From Siphonodentalium dalli (lineage: Eukaryota > Mollusca > Scaphopoda > Gadilida > Siphonodentaliidae), in NCBI GenBank assembly GCA_032622095.1, contig CP136065.1, forward strand, positions 206,502,151 through 206,566,150: a DNA stretch of 64,000 nucleotides, read 5' to 3'. The notes under the pieces are model-generated. The model saw only the letters and a list, made by a program, of their open reading frames with translations, had not been told where the DNA came from and searched no databases. How positions within the stretch are numbered: the stretch's first letter is position 1; each line of letters starts with the position of its first letter. A program made the translations under genes and the position numbers. This document shows positions 37,226-48,235 of the stretch, in pieces.

Positions 37226-37440
37226 CCGGTAAAAGCCAGGCAAACCATGATTTACATGGCTCTACTCTGGTAAAATATGGTAAAGTCAGATAAACAGTGA
37301 TATACTCTGGTAAAAGCCACGTAAAGTCCATGTAAAAAGAACACACCCTTGTAAAGTACAAGTAAATGCATTGTGTAACCCACTTCACCCTGGTGAAACA
37401 GGACATACATCGGTAAAACCCATGTAAGCCCATGCATGTA
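37226..37440. repeat. degenerate GGTAAA-rich tract
   Basis: GGTAAAA/GGTAAAG followed by CC or CA recurs irregularly about a dozen times (CTCTGGTAAAAGCCA, CATCGGTAAAACCCATG). The origin is unclear. Open minus-strand frames across it are repetitive. Confidence 0.55.
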
Positions 37441-37858
37441 ACTCAGAACATGATAGCTAAGTTGATTCACCAAGACAGTAAGTTGATTAATGAAGATAAT
37501 AAATAAAAGTGGCGTGGCAGCGTAAAACCGCCACACCACTTTTATATACTATCTTGATTAATCAACTTACTAACTTGATTACTCAACTTAGCTGTATTGA
37601 TTAATCAACTTAGATATCTTGATTAATTAACTTAGCTATCTTGATTAATCAACTTGCTATCTTGATTAATCAACTTAGATGTCCTGATTAATCAACTTAC
37701 TATCTTGTTTAATCAACTTACTATCTTGAAAAATCAACTTAGCTATCTTGATTAATCAACTTACTATCTTGATTAATCAATTTACTATCTTGAATAATCA
37801 ACTTAGCTATCTTGATTACTCAACTTAGCTATCTTGATTACTCAACTTAGTGATCCAG
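37441..37858. repeat. 21-22 bp minisatellite with a hairpin at one end (hairpin 4)
   Basis: Fourteen units of CTATCTTGATTAATCAACTT(A/AG) run from about 37548. Two units in the opposite orientation precede them (37441-37495). Between lies a hairpin with 40-base arms (37479-37518 and 37530-37569) ending AAAAGTGGCGTGGC / GCCACACCACTTTT, with apex AGCGTAAAACC. Each unit contains the perfect 12-bp palindrome TTGATTAATCAA. Confidence 0.9.
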
Positions 37859-38058
37859 AAGTCGCTACGGTCGTTCTATGAAATGAGATATGCTATTGAT
37901 CAAGGGATGATCACTGCATATTGTGAAACTTGTAAATCTAGAGTAGCCCAGTGAATAATAAAGCGCTCTTCGTTTTACTCCGACTTTATAACGTGAATAC
38001 ACTAAACACATCACTTTATATTCTGGAGCCTACATTGAATGGACAATAAAATACATAC

Positions 38059-38174
38059 CAGCATGGCCTTCTCTGCATACTTTATGCTAGGCCCCGACGG
38101 GACAATCCCATTGCCACTCTCCAACAGATAACACATCCGGCTTTCAACGTCGAACGCTATTTTTGAACACGGGG
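38059..38174 (-). CDS. possible internal exon, PAN/apple-like fragment
   Basis: A 116-bp open segment bounded by acceptor CTTACATTCACAG and donor ATGCTG|GTATGT. It encodes PCSKIAFDVESRMCYLLESG, then NGIVPSGPSIKYAEKAML. The spacing CxxxAFDxxxxxCYLL resembles the second half of PAN/apple domains, which bind protein or carbohydrate in extracellular proteins. It enters in phase 1 and leaves in phase 0. It lies on the same strand as, and about 26 kb upstream of, the lectin exons, but the phases do not match directly, so at least one exon would have to intervene if they belong together. It could be an isolated gene fragment. Confidence 0.4.
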
Positions 38175-38325
38175 CTGTGAATGTAAGACACATGTAAATG
38201 AATAAAATAATGTTAGTACCAGACTACAGGCCGATATTGCAAACGTACATATAATTGAAATATGGATAGCGATTCATAAAACAATTAAATCGGAAAAAGA
38301 TTATTTAATGTTATTTTTGGTACTG

Positions 38326-38397
38326 TGACGTCAGTGTTAACCATTCAAATCCAACGCTTTGGGTCGCAGATAAACGATATCGGAATTTGTGACGTCA
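38326..38397. promoter_or_regulatory. two perfect CRE palindromes
   Basis: TGACGTCA occurs at 38326-38333 and 38390-38397. This is the consensus for CREB/ATF-type factors. The pair lies about 150 bp upstream (in minus-strand terms) of the possible exon at 38059. No promoter is otherwise evident. Confidence 0.3.
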
Positions 38398-38630
38398 ATC
38401 AGATTTATCACAATGGACACTGAATATTTGAAGCGAGAGCGAGCACTTATGTCGGTCGATCGGTGGGCTCAAAGCATTAATGTCACAATCGGAAAATCGT
38501 TTTTGTGTCTTTCAATAGCCGATATTTCAAAATGAGGGGAATTACTATCACTCATTAGGCATATTGAATTACTAGTTCATTCGTATAGCGGTGATTTACC
38601 TTTTATTGAGAAAATGTGACACATTAAATA

Positions 38631-38836
38631 ACAAGAAAACCATAGTCAGAAATTGTAACACCATCAAGATCATATTATTACGCACATATAATATATCAAA
38701 TATAATGGTTTCATGAATGCACCACCTCAGAATTCCGTTAAAACAATTAAGCCTTCAAATTATTACAACAACTACGGCTTATCACCAGAAAGCCTCTAAA
38801 TGCTGACCAAACATCTACTAATCGGATTAAATACGC
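38631..38836 (+). repeat. dispersed repeat family R1, copy 3 (truncated)
   Basis: Matches the first half of 24325-24750 and stops where the CR1/L2-like LINE begins. Confidence 0.85.
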
Positions 38837-38860
38837 TTATTTGGCATCACTGGCACGCTA

Positions 38861-39546
38861 ATGAATAAGTTACAGAAAGTTCAGAAGACTGCTGCCAGGA
38901 TTGTGGCCCGGGTGCCCAGGAGGACTGATATGAGTCAAGTGCTGCGGGATCTTCACTGGCTTCCTGTGCCGTACAGGATTTAATTTAAAATTTTGTTGTT
39001 AACATTCCGAGCGGTCGAAGGAACGGCACCATATTATATAAAGGAACTAGTTAATCTAAGGCAACCATCTGGTTCGATGCAGAAGAGATCAGACAGTAAA
39101 CGACTTCTTATACTTCCTAAGTCCAGCCATCGCACGTTAGGGGATAGAGCTTTCTGTGTTGCCGCTCCTACCTTGTAGAACAATCTTCCCGACGATCTCA
39201 GACATATTAGTGATGTTTTAGAATTCCGAAAACTTTTAAAAACTCACCTTTTTAAAATTGCATATGGAGTCAACTGGCTTAATCTTACCGTTAATGGATG
39301 TTTATGATTTTTATTTCTCAAACTGACTTTTAACTACAGATGTATTTTGATCACATTTTTTATTTTTTTTAGGATTCGCGTATCTCTTTGATTCAGTCAT
39401 TTTAACCCTCACGTATTTCTTATCCAATCTGTTTTATTGTATATATATACTTTTATCGATTCTTTTATGTAACAGCGCCTGCGAACACAATTCTGTTGTG
39501 GGTTAGGCGCTATACAAATGTAAATAATAATAATAATAATAATAAT
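38861..39546 (+). pseudogene. 5'-truncated CR1/L2-clade LINE, 3' end
   Basis: The plus-strand frame reads MNKLQKVQKTAARIVAR, LRDLHWLPVPYRI, then FKILLLTFRAVEGTAPYY, GDRAFCVAAPTL and LEFRKLLKTHLFKIAYG, ending at a stop near 39307. These are the conserved C-terminal blocks of CR1/L2-type ORF2. Two in-frame stops interrupt it, at RI*FK and TL*NN, each one substitution from the usual Lys and Trp codons. The 3' end GGCGCTATACAAATGTAAAT plus (TAA)n at 39522-39545 is typical of these LINEs. It is inserted in repeat R1. Confidence 0.88.
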
Positions 39547-40479
39547 TGGAAATGATTTTCGAAGTAAAAGACGACGAACATTATTGGCAGAAACAACCTG
39601 AGAGTATTATGTGATAGGGGCATGCAGATCAAGTTCAGAAAACCCAGTGTTTACCCCAGAGCTGAAATAGAATGGAACAAAATCAAATTGATTTGATTCC
39701 TCGCGAAGTTGCACGACAAAAACAAGAATGAAGAACCATACCCCGTACCAGCAGCCATCTTTAAATTTAAATCAATCACAAATATTGGAGAACTATTAAA
39801 ATTTTGTTTAGGCTTCTTGTGTTTTACTCTTTGCTTGACTAATCCTTCGGCACACCGTACACCCAACAGTTTTCATCCGATTGTTCCCAAACTTCGCATG
39901 GATCTTCAGGACCTATAAATGCGAGCTATGAAATTTGAATAATTGTTTATAAAAAACATGACAGCCGGCAGCTATCTTGGATTTTTCTCTTTGCACGACT
40001 AAATCACTTGGCACGCACAAGAGCCATCGGCTTTTATACCCGTTTTTAAGAAACGGGACGTATTATGTTTTGGCTTGTCAGTCCATCCGTTCGCTTATGT
40101 TAACTTTAATAATATGAACTGAATGGAATGGTATGTGAGTTTACTAGCCCAAAATACAGGTAAATTTCACTAGTTCTCACTAGAGTTATGTCTCTTGTAT
40201 TATTGATTGATGGTTTAACCACTTTGGCAAATTCCAACTGCGCCCCCATTGCATCAGAATCAGACCAAACACAAGTTTTGCATAATTCCATTTGCACCTC
40301 AGTGCTCAGGCCTAATATCCTATATATTCATAATCCAATATTCCAGGTATGAGAACATTAAGATATTTTAACCTGAAAAACTGCATAAATCCTAACATCT
40401 AGTGATGTAACTCCAGACAAATGCACACGGCTACGGACAAGAGACACACCGACTGACAATGGTTGTTCGGCTCGGTGTG
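39547..40479. other. no assured gene
   Basis: Fragments resembling a widespread non-coding motif (CATCCGATTGTTCCCAAACTT and similar) recur here and at 48240 and 49235. No intact frame recognised. Confidence 0.4.
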
Positions 40480-40880
40480 AGCAAATTTGGAAAACTATAC
40501 AAGAATATCGCAAATCCTAGCATCTGGACTTGCCTCGACTGAAGCTTTCCTAGTGTTGGAAATTTCAAACCTCATGCTCCTCCCAGGTTGAAAAATTCTC
40601 CAACTGATGACCATTTCAGTCCACAAGTTTGACCAAATGTAGTAAAATTGTTGATTATTTTCTTAACCTAATTAGCAGTTTTGTATTGGCGACGGGGAGG
40701 GACAATGACACACCGGGCCGACCATGGTTCGGACCGGTGTGGGAAAATTTTGAAATCTGAACAAGAAAATCGCAAAATCCTAGCATCTAGACTAGCCTCA
40801 AGCCTTCCTAGAGTTGGAAATTTCAAATCTGGCACACCCACTTTGGATGGAAAATTTTCAACTGATGACAATTCCAACTA
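40480..40880. repeat. about 250-bp tandem duplication, third copy at 41930-42100
   Basis: AATCCTAGCATCTNGACT, AGTTGGAAATTTCAAA and CAACTGATGACNATT occur at about 40510-40610 and again at 40780-40880. A third, diverged copy with CTAGCAGTTTTTGACTGG and GAAAATTTCCAACTGATGAC lies at 41930-42100. Confidence 0.75.
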
Positions 40881-41032
40881 GAATGCACTCAGAGAGATGC
40901 AAACATGCGCAAAAATGTAATAAAAAATAATAAAAAAAATAATTTCACTGTATTTTACTTAATTTATTGAATTGAATTGAATTTAATGTTAGCAAAGAAA
41001 GACAATTACAATCTTCAATAATTTTATTTAGG

Positions 41033-41196
41033 GGATAACAGTGTGGTATTTTGTGATTTCGGAAAGGTACATGGCGAATATACTGTGGCAAATTTAGTTA
41101 ATGGGCGACGGCGGAGCCGGAGCCCATTAACGGGTATTTGCCACAGTATATTCGCCATGTACCTTTCCGAAATCACAAAACACCACACTGTTATCC
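41033..41196. repeat. long hairpin 2
   Basis: About 73-base arms (41033-41105 and 41123-41196) match except for a handful of differences near the apex. The apex is CGACGGCGGAGCCGGAG. A diverged half-copy of the left arm lies at about 41622-41690 (GGTATAACGTTGTGGTGTTT). Confidence 0.9.
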
Positions 41197-42346
41197 TCAT
41201 TCTAATGCTCTTCGAACTTAAAAATGTTATTTAGACAAACAAATGGCTCGTAATTATTAACGAAATGTGCGGCCATAGAAAACACTCAGCCAATTAACGA
41301 CTTTTTATTTAAAATTTAATGCGCTAGATAAAATATAGTCCCCCAATTACCATCGCTCTTATCACTAAAAATACTGATAAACATGAAAAATTACCACCTC
41401 AAATAGAAATAAATATGCACAACAATTAGTTTCTGCATGTACCTGATGTCTTTTTCAGATGTTTACCACTTACAAATTGCGGTTTTGATTTTACCGCGAT
41501 CTTGAAGTTGAATTGAAACAATGGGAAATTGTTTACTCAATGCGATGTATTTCACACCGTGTCTGTCGCGGTTTCATGTCAAGAAATTTGGTCAAATGAT
41601 ATCGAGACACTAACATTGGTGGGGTATAACGTTGTGGTGTTTTGCGTTTTCTGAAAGTACATGTATACAGGGCGAATGTACTGACTGTCAATTTTCGACA
41701 AAAGCCACATCGCTGGTTTGTTTATATAGCAACTAGCTAGTAACGGAAGTCAGTGCCAAGGGCGTCAACTCTATAATCTACTCCGTAACGTCGCCGGCAT
41801 GTACTGCGTAAGGGTGACGTCATGGAGTGAAATCGGTAGGGTGACACCAACGTACGTACCTACGAATCTGACTGATCGCCATACTGTTGTGCGAGCGCAC
41901 GTAATAACAATGTTAACCAAATGTATGACAATATTGTTTTCTTAAATTAACTAGCAGTTTTTGACTGGCCATGGGGGAGAGACCAGGACACAAGCTTTCC
42001 AAGTGTTGGAAAATTCCAACCTGTCACCCCCAGAAGGTTGGAAAATTTCCAACTGATGACCATTTCAGTCCAAAATTTTGACAAAAAAATGGAAAATGTG
42101 CAAATATTGGTCCAAAAACAATTAATTCCCCCAATAAATTGTCGAAAACTGTTGAAAATTTTGACCAAAGTTGGGGGGGGGGGGGGGTGAGACACCCCAA
42201 CCCCCTGTCGCCACGTCTCTGAATGCAATGATGAACTATGTACAAATAAAACCACACAAGAGGATTGTTTCCACTTGGAGTCAGGAATATAAACGTATAC
42301 AAGTGGTACAAGAATAGATAATATTTAACAAATAAATAACACGAAA

Positions 42347-43412
42347 TTACCAAGGAGCCACATCGAAATATGCAAAGTAGCTTTTAGAATCAGATTGTGC
42401 AGTGATAAGGTATTTATAATAGTTGATGAATCGCACATGATCCTTTATAAACTCGTCAAGCTGATGGTCGGGTGGGTGAGACAGAATGTCATCCTTCACC
42501 CAACCGACAGCATCGATCCACAAATACTGTTTTTTGTCTTTGAGAGTTAACCCTTTACCCAACAGAAGGGCCCTGTGCCAATGCATTCTCTTATATATGC
42601 GAGTCGACGATAGGTCGCCTCGCATATATAAGAAAATGCATTGGCTTAACACATTAAAAATTATAAAATTGTTAAAGAATGTAAGAAAAAATGGTAAAAA
42701 AAGATTTTTTTTAGGCCAATGCATTCTCTTATATATGCGAGGCGACCTATGGTCGACTCGCATATCTAAGAGAATGCATTGGCACAGGGCTAACTGTAAC
42801 TATCACAATGTGGTCAAGGAGCCGGTTCCAATGATATCCATATTTGTATGGTTCTATTGAGACAGACCCAAGATAATTTAGGCTGTTGAAGCTTTATTTG
42901 GCCGGTTTTGGCCGGTTTGTTGGGTAAAGGGTTAAACGTTTCTCATCAGTCATGTGGTCAAATTTTGAAAGCTCAAGGATGTACCTCTCTTTCTGAGAGT
43001 CGAAACGTTTGAGTGACTTTGGCGATCTTTGTTTCGAAGCAACAGGCGATTTTTCTTTTGGAACAATAGGGTCAACTTGCATGGGTTGTTTAGGAGGAAT
43101 GTCTCAACGACAGAAGCTCTATCCATAGCCTGCGCTACAGGTTCTGGGACAGGAATAATATCAGTCCCCTCAACTTGTGTTGCAACATGTAGTGATATAC
43201 TGACGAGTTTGGTTTGCCTCTGTGTCTGAGTGCTGGAATCAACACACTTTTGGGTAGACACGATTGCTGAGTATGTTACGTATGGAATGGATGGTCGAGG
43301 ATCAACTATTTTCTTAGCATCTATATATGATAGATGCTTCTCAGCTTTACATCGTTGAATCTTGAATCATGGCCATACCCCTGACATTTAAAACATCGCA
43401 ATGGGTTTGCAA
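42347..43412 (-). pseudogene. LINE ORF1 (gag-like) remnant, split by a TTAA MITE
   Basis: On the minus strand from 43412 the sequence reads LRCFKCQGYGHDS, a partial CCHC zinc knuckle. After frameshifts come RPSIPYVTYSAIVSTQ, CVDSSTQTQRQT, then KQPMQVDPIVPKEKSPVA and SKFDHMTDEKR. The MITE at 42547-42935 interrupts here. Beyond it the same frame continues LKDKKQYLWIDAVGW to a stop at 42347. A zinc knuckle followed by a Pro/Ser/Lys-rich tail is typical of ORF1 proteins of I/Jockey-type LINEs. The 3' tail of the RT-bearing LINE (43415) abuts the knuckle, so that LINE may have inserted into this one. Confidence 0.6.
42547..42935. mobile_element. piggyBac-like TTAA MITE, copy in a LINE ORF1
   Basis: The same architecture and nearly the same sequence as 29431-29832: TTAACCCTTTACCCAACA ends, palindromes at 42577-42645 and 42715-42783, GGCCGGTTTTGGCCGG in the right third. 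Removing the element and one TTAA would leave an uninterrupted host frame, so the insertion point and the TTAA duplication are unambiguous. Confidence 0.9.
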
Positions 43413-43414
43413 TA

Positions 43415-45629
43415 TAGATAGATAGATAGATAGATCTTTATTGCGCGACCACAAACAAATACATTTGGGTATGGCAATATACATGTACATGTACACATAC
43501 AGAAAATAAAGAAAACAAACATATAACATGGTATGGTAATCAATGGGCAATATACAAGCATAAATTCTGAAATATAAAGTTCTTGTCTAGCATTGGCCCG
43601 TTATTGTCACATTATTCGCGTCTTAAATAAGAAGCTGTCTGAATAAAATTACTGAGGGCCCTATTACAAAGTCGATCATCAACTGCAAAAAGTATACGTA
43701 GTTTGGCGTTAGCGTCAAGTTCCATGAAATTTGTTGTAATTTGTTCCATTGTTTCATATAGCAATATCCGTTGGATATTATATCGAGGACAGTGTATTAT
43801 AAAATGTTCCTCGTCCTCAACGACGCCTGTATGACACTGTTTACATACACGGTCCAGTCTGAGGGTAATAGGCTTAGTGTATCGGCCGCGTTCAATTTCT
43901 AGATTATGGCAGCTGGTCACTAATTTAGAGATCACTTTACGGCCACCTCGCGGTAAATTTCTGAGGTAATTTGATAGCTCGTATGTGTCAGCCGGTTTTA
44001 ATTTGGATATGAATTTTACCTTAATATTCTCAGTGGGTTTTCCATAAATATCACTGACTTTCCATGAACTGGCATATTTTTCTTTCATGGTTTGGAGAAA
44101 ATTGTTGGAAAACGTTTGTCGGTCTATATTACGCGGGTTTTCATATACGTTTTGAAAGCCATATGTAACCATGATTTTCCGGACACAGTTAAGCCATGTG
44201 CAATTAGTCCATGTTTTCATTTCTGCCAGACATTTGGCCGGCAGTCTATTCGTGTCCATATTTTCTAGACGGAGCCAAAATTTTACCATATCTCTCAGGA
44301 TATCTAGTCTTATTGGAAATCTCCCCAGCTCCGCAAGTGCGGCTACATTTGTTGCAGTTTTACTGATACCGAGGAGATTTTTTGCATAGTTTAGGTGAAA
44401 TTTCTCTATTTCATTTGACTGTCTATTAACTGTCTCGTCACCCCATGTCTCGGATGCGTAGGTGAGGATCGGTTTAACACATGTGTCAAATAGTTTTGTT
44501 GATACTTCGACAGGTAAATCGTGATCAAGACTTGAGCGCAATTTGAAAAGTGCTCTTGATGCTCTGTTTTTTAGATCCAATATAGCATGTGTCATTTTGC
44601 CGGAAGCAAAGAATTTAATACCAAGATATGTATATGACTGTGTCGATTCAAGACTTTGGTTGCCGAAGGTAAATGTTGGTTTTGAGATATGTTGACCCCC
44701 AGCATGAAAAACAAGAGTTTTTGTTTTAGAACTGTTCAGGGTAATTTGCCATTCCCGACAGTATTTATGTAATGAATTTAGCATTGTCTGGAGGCCACTG
44801 GGGCTTTCTGAAATCAAAACAAGATCATCGGCATACATCAAGCACGGGACTTCTTCGCCGAAAACATTTGGGGCGTCTGATTTGCTTTCGAGTAGGATCG
44901 AAGCAATTTCATCTATGAATATATTGAAAAATAAAGGGCTTAAATTATTTCCCTGCATCAATCCCACTGCTCCCTGGAATTTGTCTGTTAAACTATTTAT
45001 CCCACATTGGACACTAGTTGTATATTCAGTGATTATCTTTTTAACTGTGGTATATACTGTACCACCCACACCCAATTTGATTAGTTTATACAGCAAACCT
45101 TCACGCCATACTCTATCGAAAGCCTTATTGAAGTCTACGAAACACGTATACAACTTTTTCCGTTTTAGTATAGATTTATTTATGAGTGTTCGTAAAACAA
45201 GCGTGTTATCGGATGTCGTATGATCTTTGCGGAAACCTGCTTGAAATTTCGAAGGTATACCCTTATGTTGAAAAAACGAAGTTAGCCGATTAAGCAGTAT
45301 ATCAGCATATATTTTACCCAATACACTGGTAATGGTGATCCCGCGAAGGTCGTTTGGTGTTGTTGGGTGTTTACATTTTGGTATAGGAATTATGAAACCC
45401 TCAAGCCATTCTTCAGGGAAATCTCCATTTGTAAGTAGTCGTTTAAACATTTTTTTAAAAATAGGTATGAGCTGATCTTTAACGCTTTTTATCATATCTG
45501 GTTTAATACAATCAAGGCCTTCAGCCTTGCCATTAGCTAGTCTCGTGATCGCGTGCCTGATTTCTAATTCGGAAATTTCATAGTCAAGGACAGTTATATC
45601 TCGCGCCCGTTCTTCTAATATATGTGTTT
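43415..45629 (-). CDS. LINE ORF2 reverse transcriptase, long intact frame (I/Nimb-like)
   Basis: The minus-strand frame is open from about 45629 to the stop at 43612; the first Met, at 45495, would give 627 residues. Upstream of that Met it reads EISELEIRHAITRLANGKAEG, a reverse transcriptase N-terminal block. Numbered from Met: LRGITITSVLGKIYADILLN (50-69), FVDFNKAFDRVW with catalytic Asp121, GLMQGNNLSPLFFNIF (178-193) and MYADDLVLIS with Asp223-Asp224. After the thumb comes a Cys-His segment, CKQC...H...C (551-569). Motif B is usually RQGDXLSP; here MQGN replaces RQGD. There is no endonuclease, and a frameshift near 45630 separates a possible extension, so the element is 5'-truncated. The 3' end is GCGCAATAAAGAT plus (ATCT)n at 43415-43436. 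Its openness implies a recent insertion. Clade assignment is tentative. Confidence 0.85.
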
Positions 45630-45639
45630 AATCCATCTT

Positions 45640-46557
45640 CATATACCCAACCTTCAATGTCGGAGGATGTTCGCACCGATTGAATGTCAGAAAATAACTC
45701 CTACACCACACCTCATGGGAGCACCCCACGGCAACAGTGTGCTACATTATGGGATTCTTACACCTCGCAGTGGGGCGGTAGGCCTATTCTACCCCGGGCC
45801 CACACGGGGGGGGGGGGGTGGCTCTTGTTTGAATTGCTACGGGTGTAGTTTGCCTGCCCAAGCAATAATCTTGTTAATTCAAATAACAAAATAATAGAAT
45901 TTGAAATATTTTGTCGACACTTTTCTACTTAAATTACGGGACAAAAGTTTGAAATGTGAAAAATTGCAATGTTGCAGGTTGACGTGCTTGGCAAGTCAGA
46001 AATAGCAAGAGAATGTTTAAAATTTGAATTCAGGATTAAAACCTCAATGGATTTTATGTGACATTATTTGATTAGTAAAATAAAGGCGACGATATTTTAA
46101 ACCATTTGTTGCGTGATTTTTTTCGCAGACCCCTGTGATATAAGATATGTGCACGCTGACATGGCATTCCAGAATGGGCGAGTTATTGTGCCAAGTAGTT
46201 GCCTGATAGTTTGCACGAAAAACGTGTTGCTTCAGAAGTCTGCATTTGGTGTTATTGTTCTCGTTTTAAAACAGGAGAATTATTTTTCGTAATTCATCGA
46301 CTTGAATACATGTCGGCTTGTCACATAAAGCACATACAAATTATTGGCAGGATGTAAGTAGGTCATCATTGATATTAGTAGATTGTTGAAGTTGTTGCAT
46401 AGTATGATACATTGCACTTCTTTTTCAGAATAAGTTATTATGCTACCCTTTTCTTGCAACCCGAGAATACATTCCTGGTATTCAGGCAAGGCTTCACATA
46501 TTCCAGACATATTCCAGACAATGCCAATATTTATCAGGTGGTGATAACAAAGACTCC
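45640..46557. other. no gene assured; poly-G tract
   Basis: The first 60 bp may be a frameshifted extension of the LINE. A 13-G run lies near 45797. A minus-strand frame at 46280-46807 is open for 175 codons but shows no recognisable domain. Confidence 0.4.
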
Positions 46558-46800
46558 TTGGCATGCTGCTATTGTTTCGTGAATGGTCGAGTGCATAATC
46601 TACATGCGGTTTCAAAAACACTGAATTATGTTTGCCATTGGGTCGAATGTCACGTGATGCGGTCCGTGAATGTCGACGTTCGCTTAGAGTTAGTTCCTGA
46701 TATCTTGCTAGTATGTTACCCAGAGGAAGCGGATACATGTATGCTGTTACATGCAGACAAGCTTCGTGCGGAAGCAAGTTATTGGTTTTTATTCCCATGA
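46558..46800 (+). pseudogene. possible fragment with an EEADTxxLLHA motif
   Basis: The plus frame reads VCYPEEADTCMLLHADKLRA near 46715-46775. An EEADTRxLLHA motif occurs in a widespread family of uncharacterised, transposon-associated proteins of marine invertebrates. The rest of the frame is not convincing, and an overlapping minus-strand frame is equally open. Treat as a hint only. Confidence 0.25.
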
Positions 46801-47138
46801 CGTACATGTCGAAATACTAGAATGTTATGGTTCTCGTTGAATAGGAGCTGGGACAATTCTTCATACTGCAAACAAATAGGTCATACATGTGTCATTTCCG
46901 TGAACGGCATATCGGAGAGTGTTATCCTACATGTGTGTGAAACATTGCTTCTAATTCACGCGTTGACGGGCTACGACATTCACAAACACCTATAAAATGA
47001 AGCCGTTTAACTTAATAAGCAGTAAAATCTTATGCGAATTTTGTACCAATTTGTGCCATCTATTAATGTTGACGATGGCACTATAATTATATCCTACCAA
47101 GTTTGCATGTTGGCTATATTATAGTGAGCCATAATGTC
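46801..47138. other. no feature recognised
   Basis: No gene or repeat seen. Confidence 0.5.
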
Positions 47139-47256
47139 ATCAATTCGACACACACGTTCTTATTTCGGCCAATTTGGCCGGTTACTTCATGTGCGGCCAA
47201 TTTGGCCGGTTACTTCATGTGACTTTTTCATCTGACGTGTGTGTCGGATAATTGAT
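47139..47256. repeat. 118-bp inverted-repeat unit with internal tandem duplication
   Basis: The ends ATCAATTCGACACACACG and CGTGTGTGTCGGATAATTGAT are near-complements. Inside are two perfect 28-bp copies of CGGCCAATTTGGCCGGTTAC plus TTCATGTG (47166-47193, 47194-47221). Looks like a tiny MITE or hairpin. Confidence 0.75.
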
Positions 47257-47899
47257 CTGGAGGATTTATGTAAATGTTAGCCCAAACTACATTTCCAAGT
47301 AACGATGGTTTTGTTGTTTATTTTGAGGAATAATACCGCGTCAGATGAATTCAGCCCAAATATGTTAACAGTTGTCGTGTCAAACATTCGGCAGTAGGTT
47401 AGCGTTATTTAGTATTTGTGGATGTCATTTAACATGGGGAAAATAGACTACTGCGCCTGAACGAGCATGTGAATTTGTCGTTTTTAATGTACAGCAACTT
47501 GATAATCAATAACAGAGGCATTCTCTGTCAAATAAGGTCGCTCTATTTACGGTATTAATTGCGGAACTTTCTAAAGTAAACTACGCGTAAACGGATACAT
47601 ACGGTAAATTATAGAATGTGCCGGAATCGGCCTAATCGCCCCAGGGCCAACTCGCCCAGTCGACGTGTGTCAATTCGGTACCTACTATAACATGTACCCG
47701 AGTCCGATACGGAATAAAAGATGTATACGGGTGTTATATAGCGTTTGGTCCGTTGTTTCTCAATGAATATTATTGAAATTTGGTGTATATGTCCGGGCTG
47801 GGACATGGAATACAACAACGTTTGAATTGTTTTTAAATTTACAAATTTGTTGATTTTATTCAATTTTTTTTCGTTCTGAAAACACACTATAAAGTGTAT

Positions 47900-48235
47900 A
47901 TAATATAATAACGAACACGAGACATACATAATTTATAAACTGTTAACAAAAGATATCAAATTCAATACATGACAAAGATGACTCAGTGGAGTTTATAAAG
48001 TGAACATAAAAACATTGAGGTAAGAATCTTTTTAAGGAATGCAACTTTATTTAATGATAATAAACACATAAATTAAAATAACAAACATGAGACATACATG
48101 ATTTATAAACTGTTAACAAAAGATATCAAACTCAATACATGACAAAGATGACTCAGTGAAGTTTATAAAGTGAACATAAAAATATTAAGGTAAGAATCTG
48201 TTTAAGCATTACTAAACCGTTTAGCACAGACCACA
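47900..48235. repeat. 170-bp tandem duplication
   Basis: GAGACATACATNATTTATAA through AAGGTAAGAATCT occurs at 47919-48030 and again at 48089-48200 with few changes. Confidence 0.85.

Noticed and set aside
29279-42860. Recurring peptide pattern with QCILLYMR and RIYKRMHW on both strands at several places
   Set aside because: It is the translation of the 69-bp palindrome and appears in both orientations only because that DNA is self-complementary.
46280-46807. 175-codon minus-strand frame
   Set aside because: No domain recognised, and it overlaps an equally open plus frame with an EEADT-like motif.
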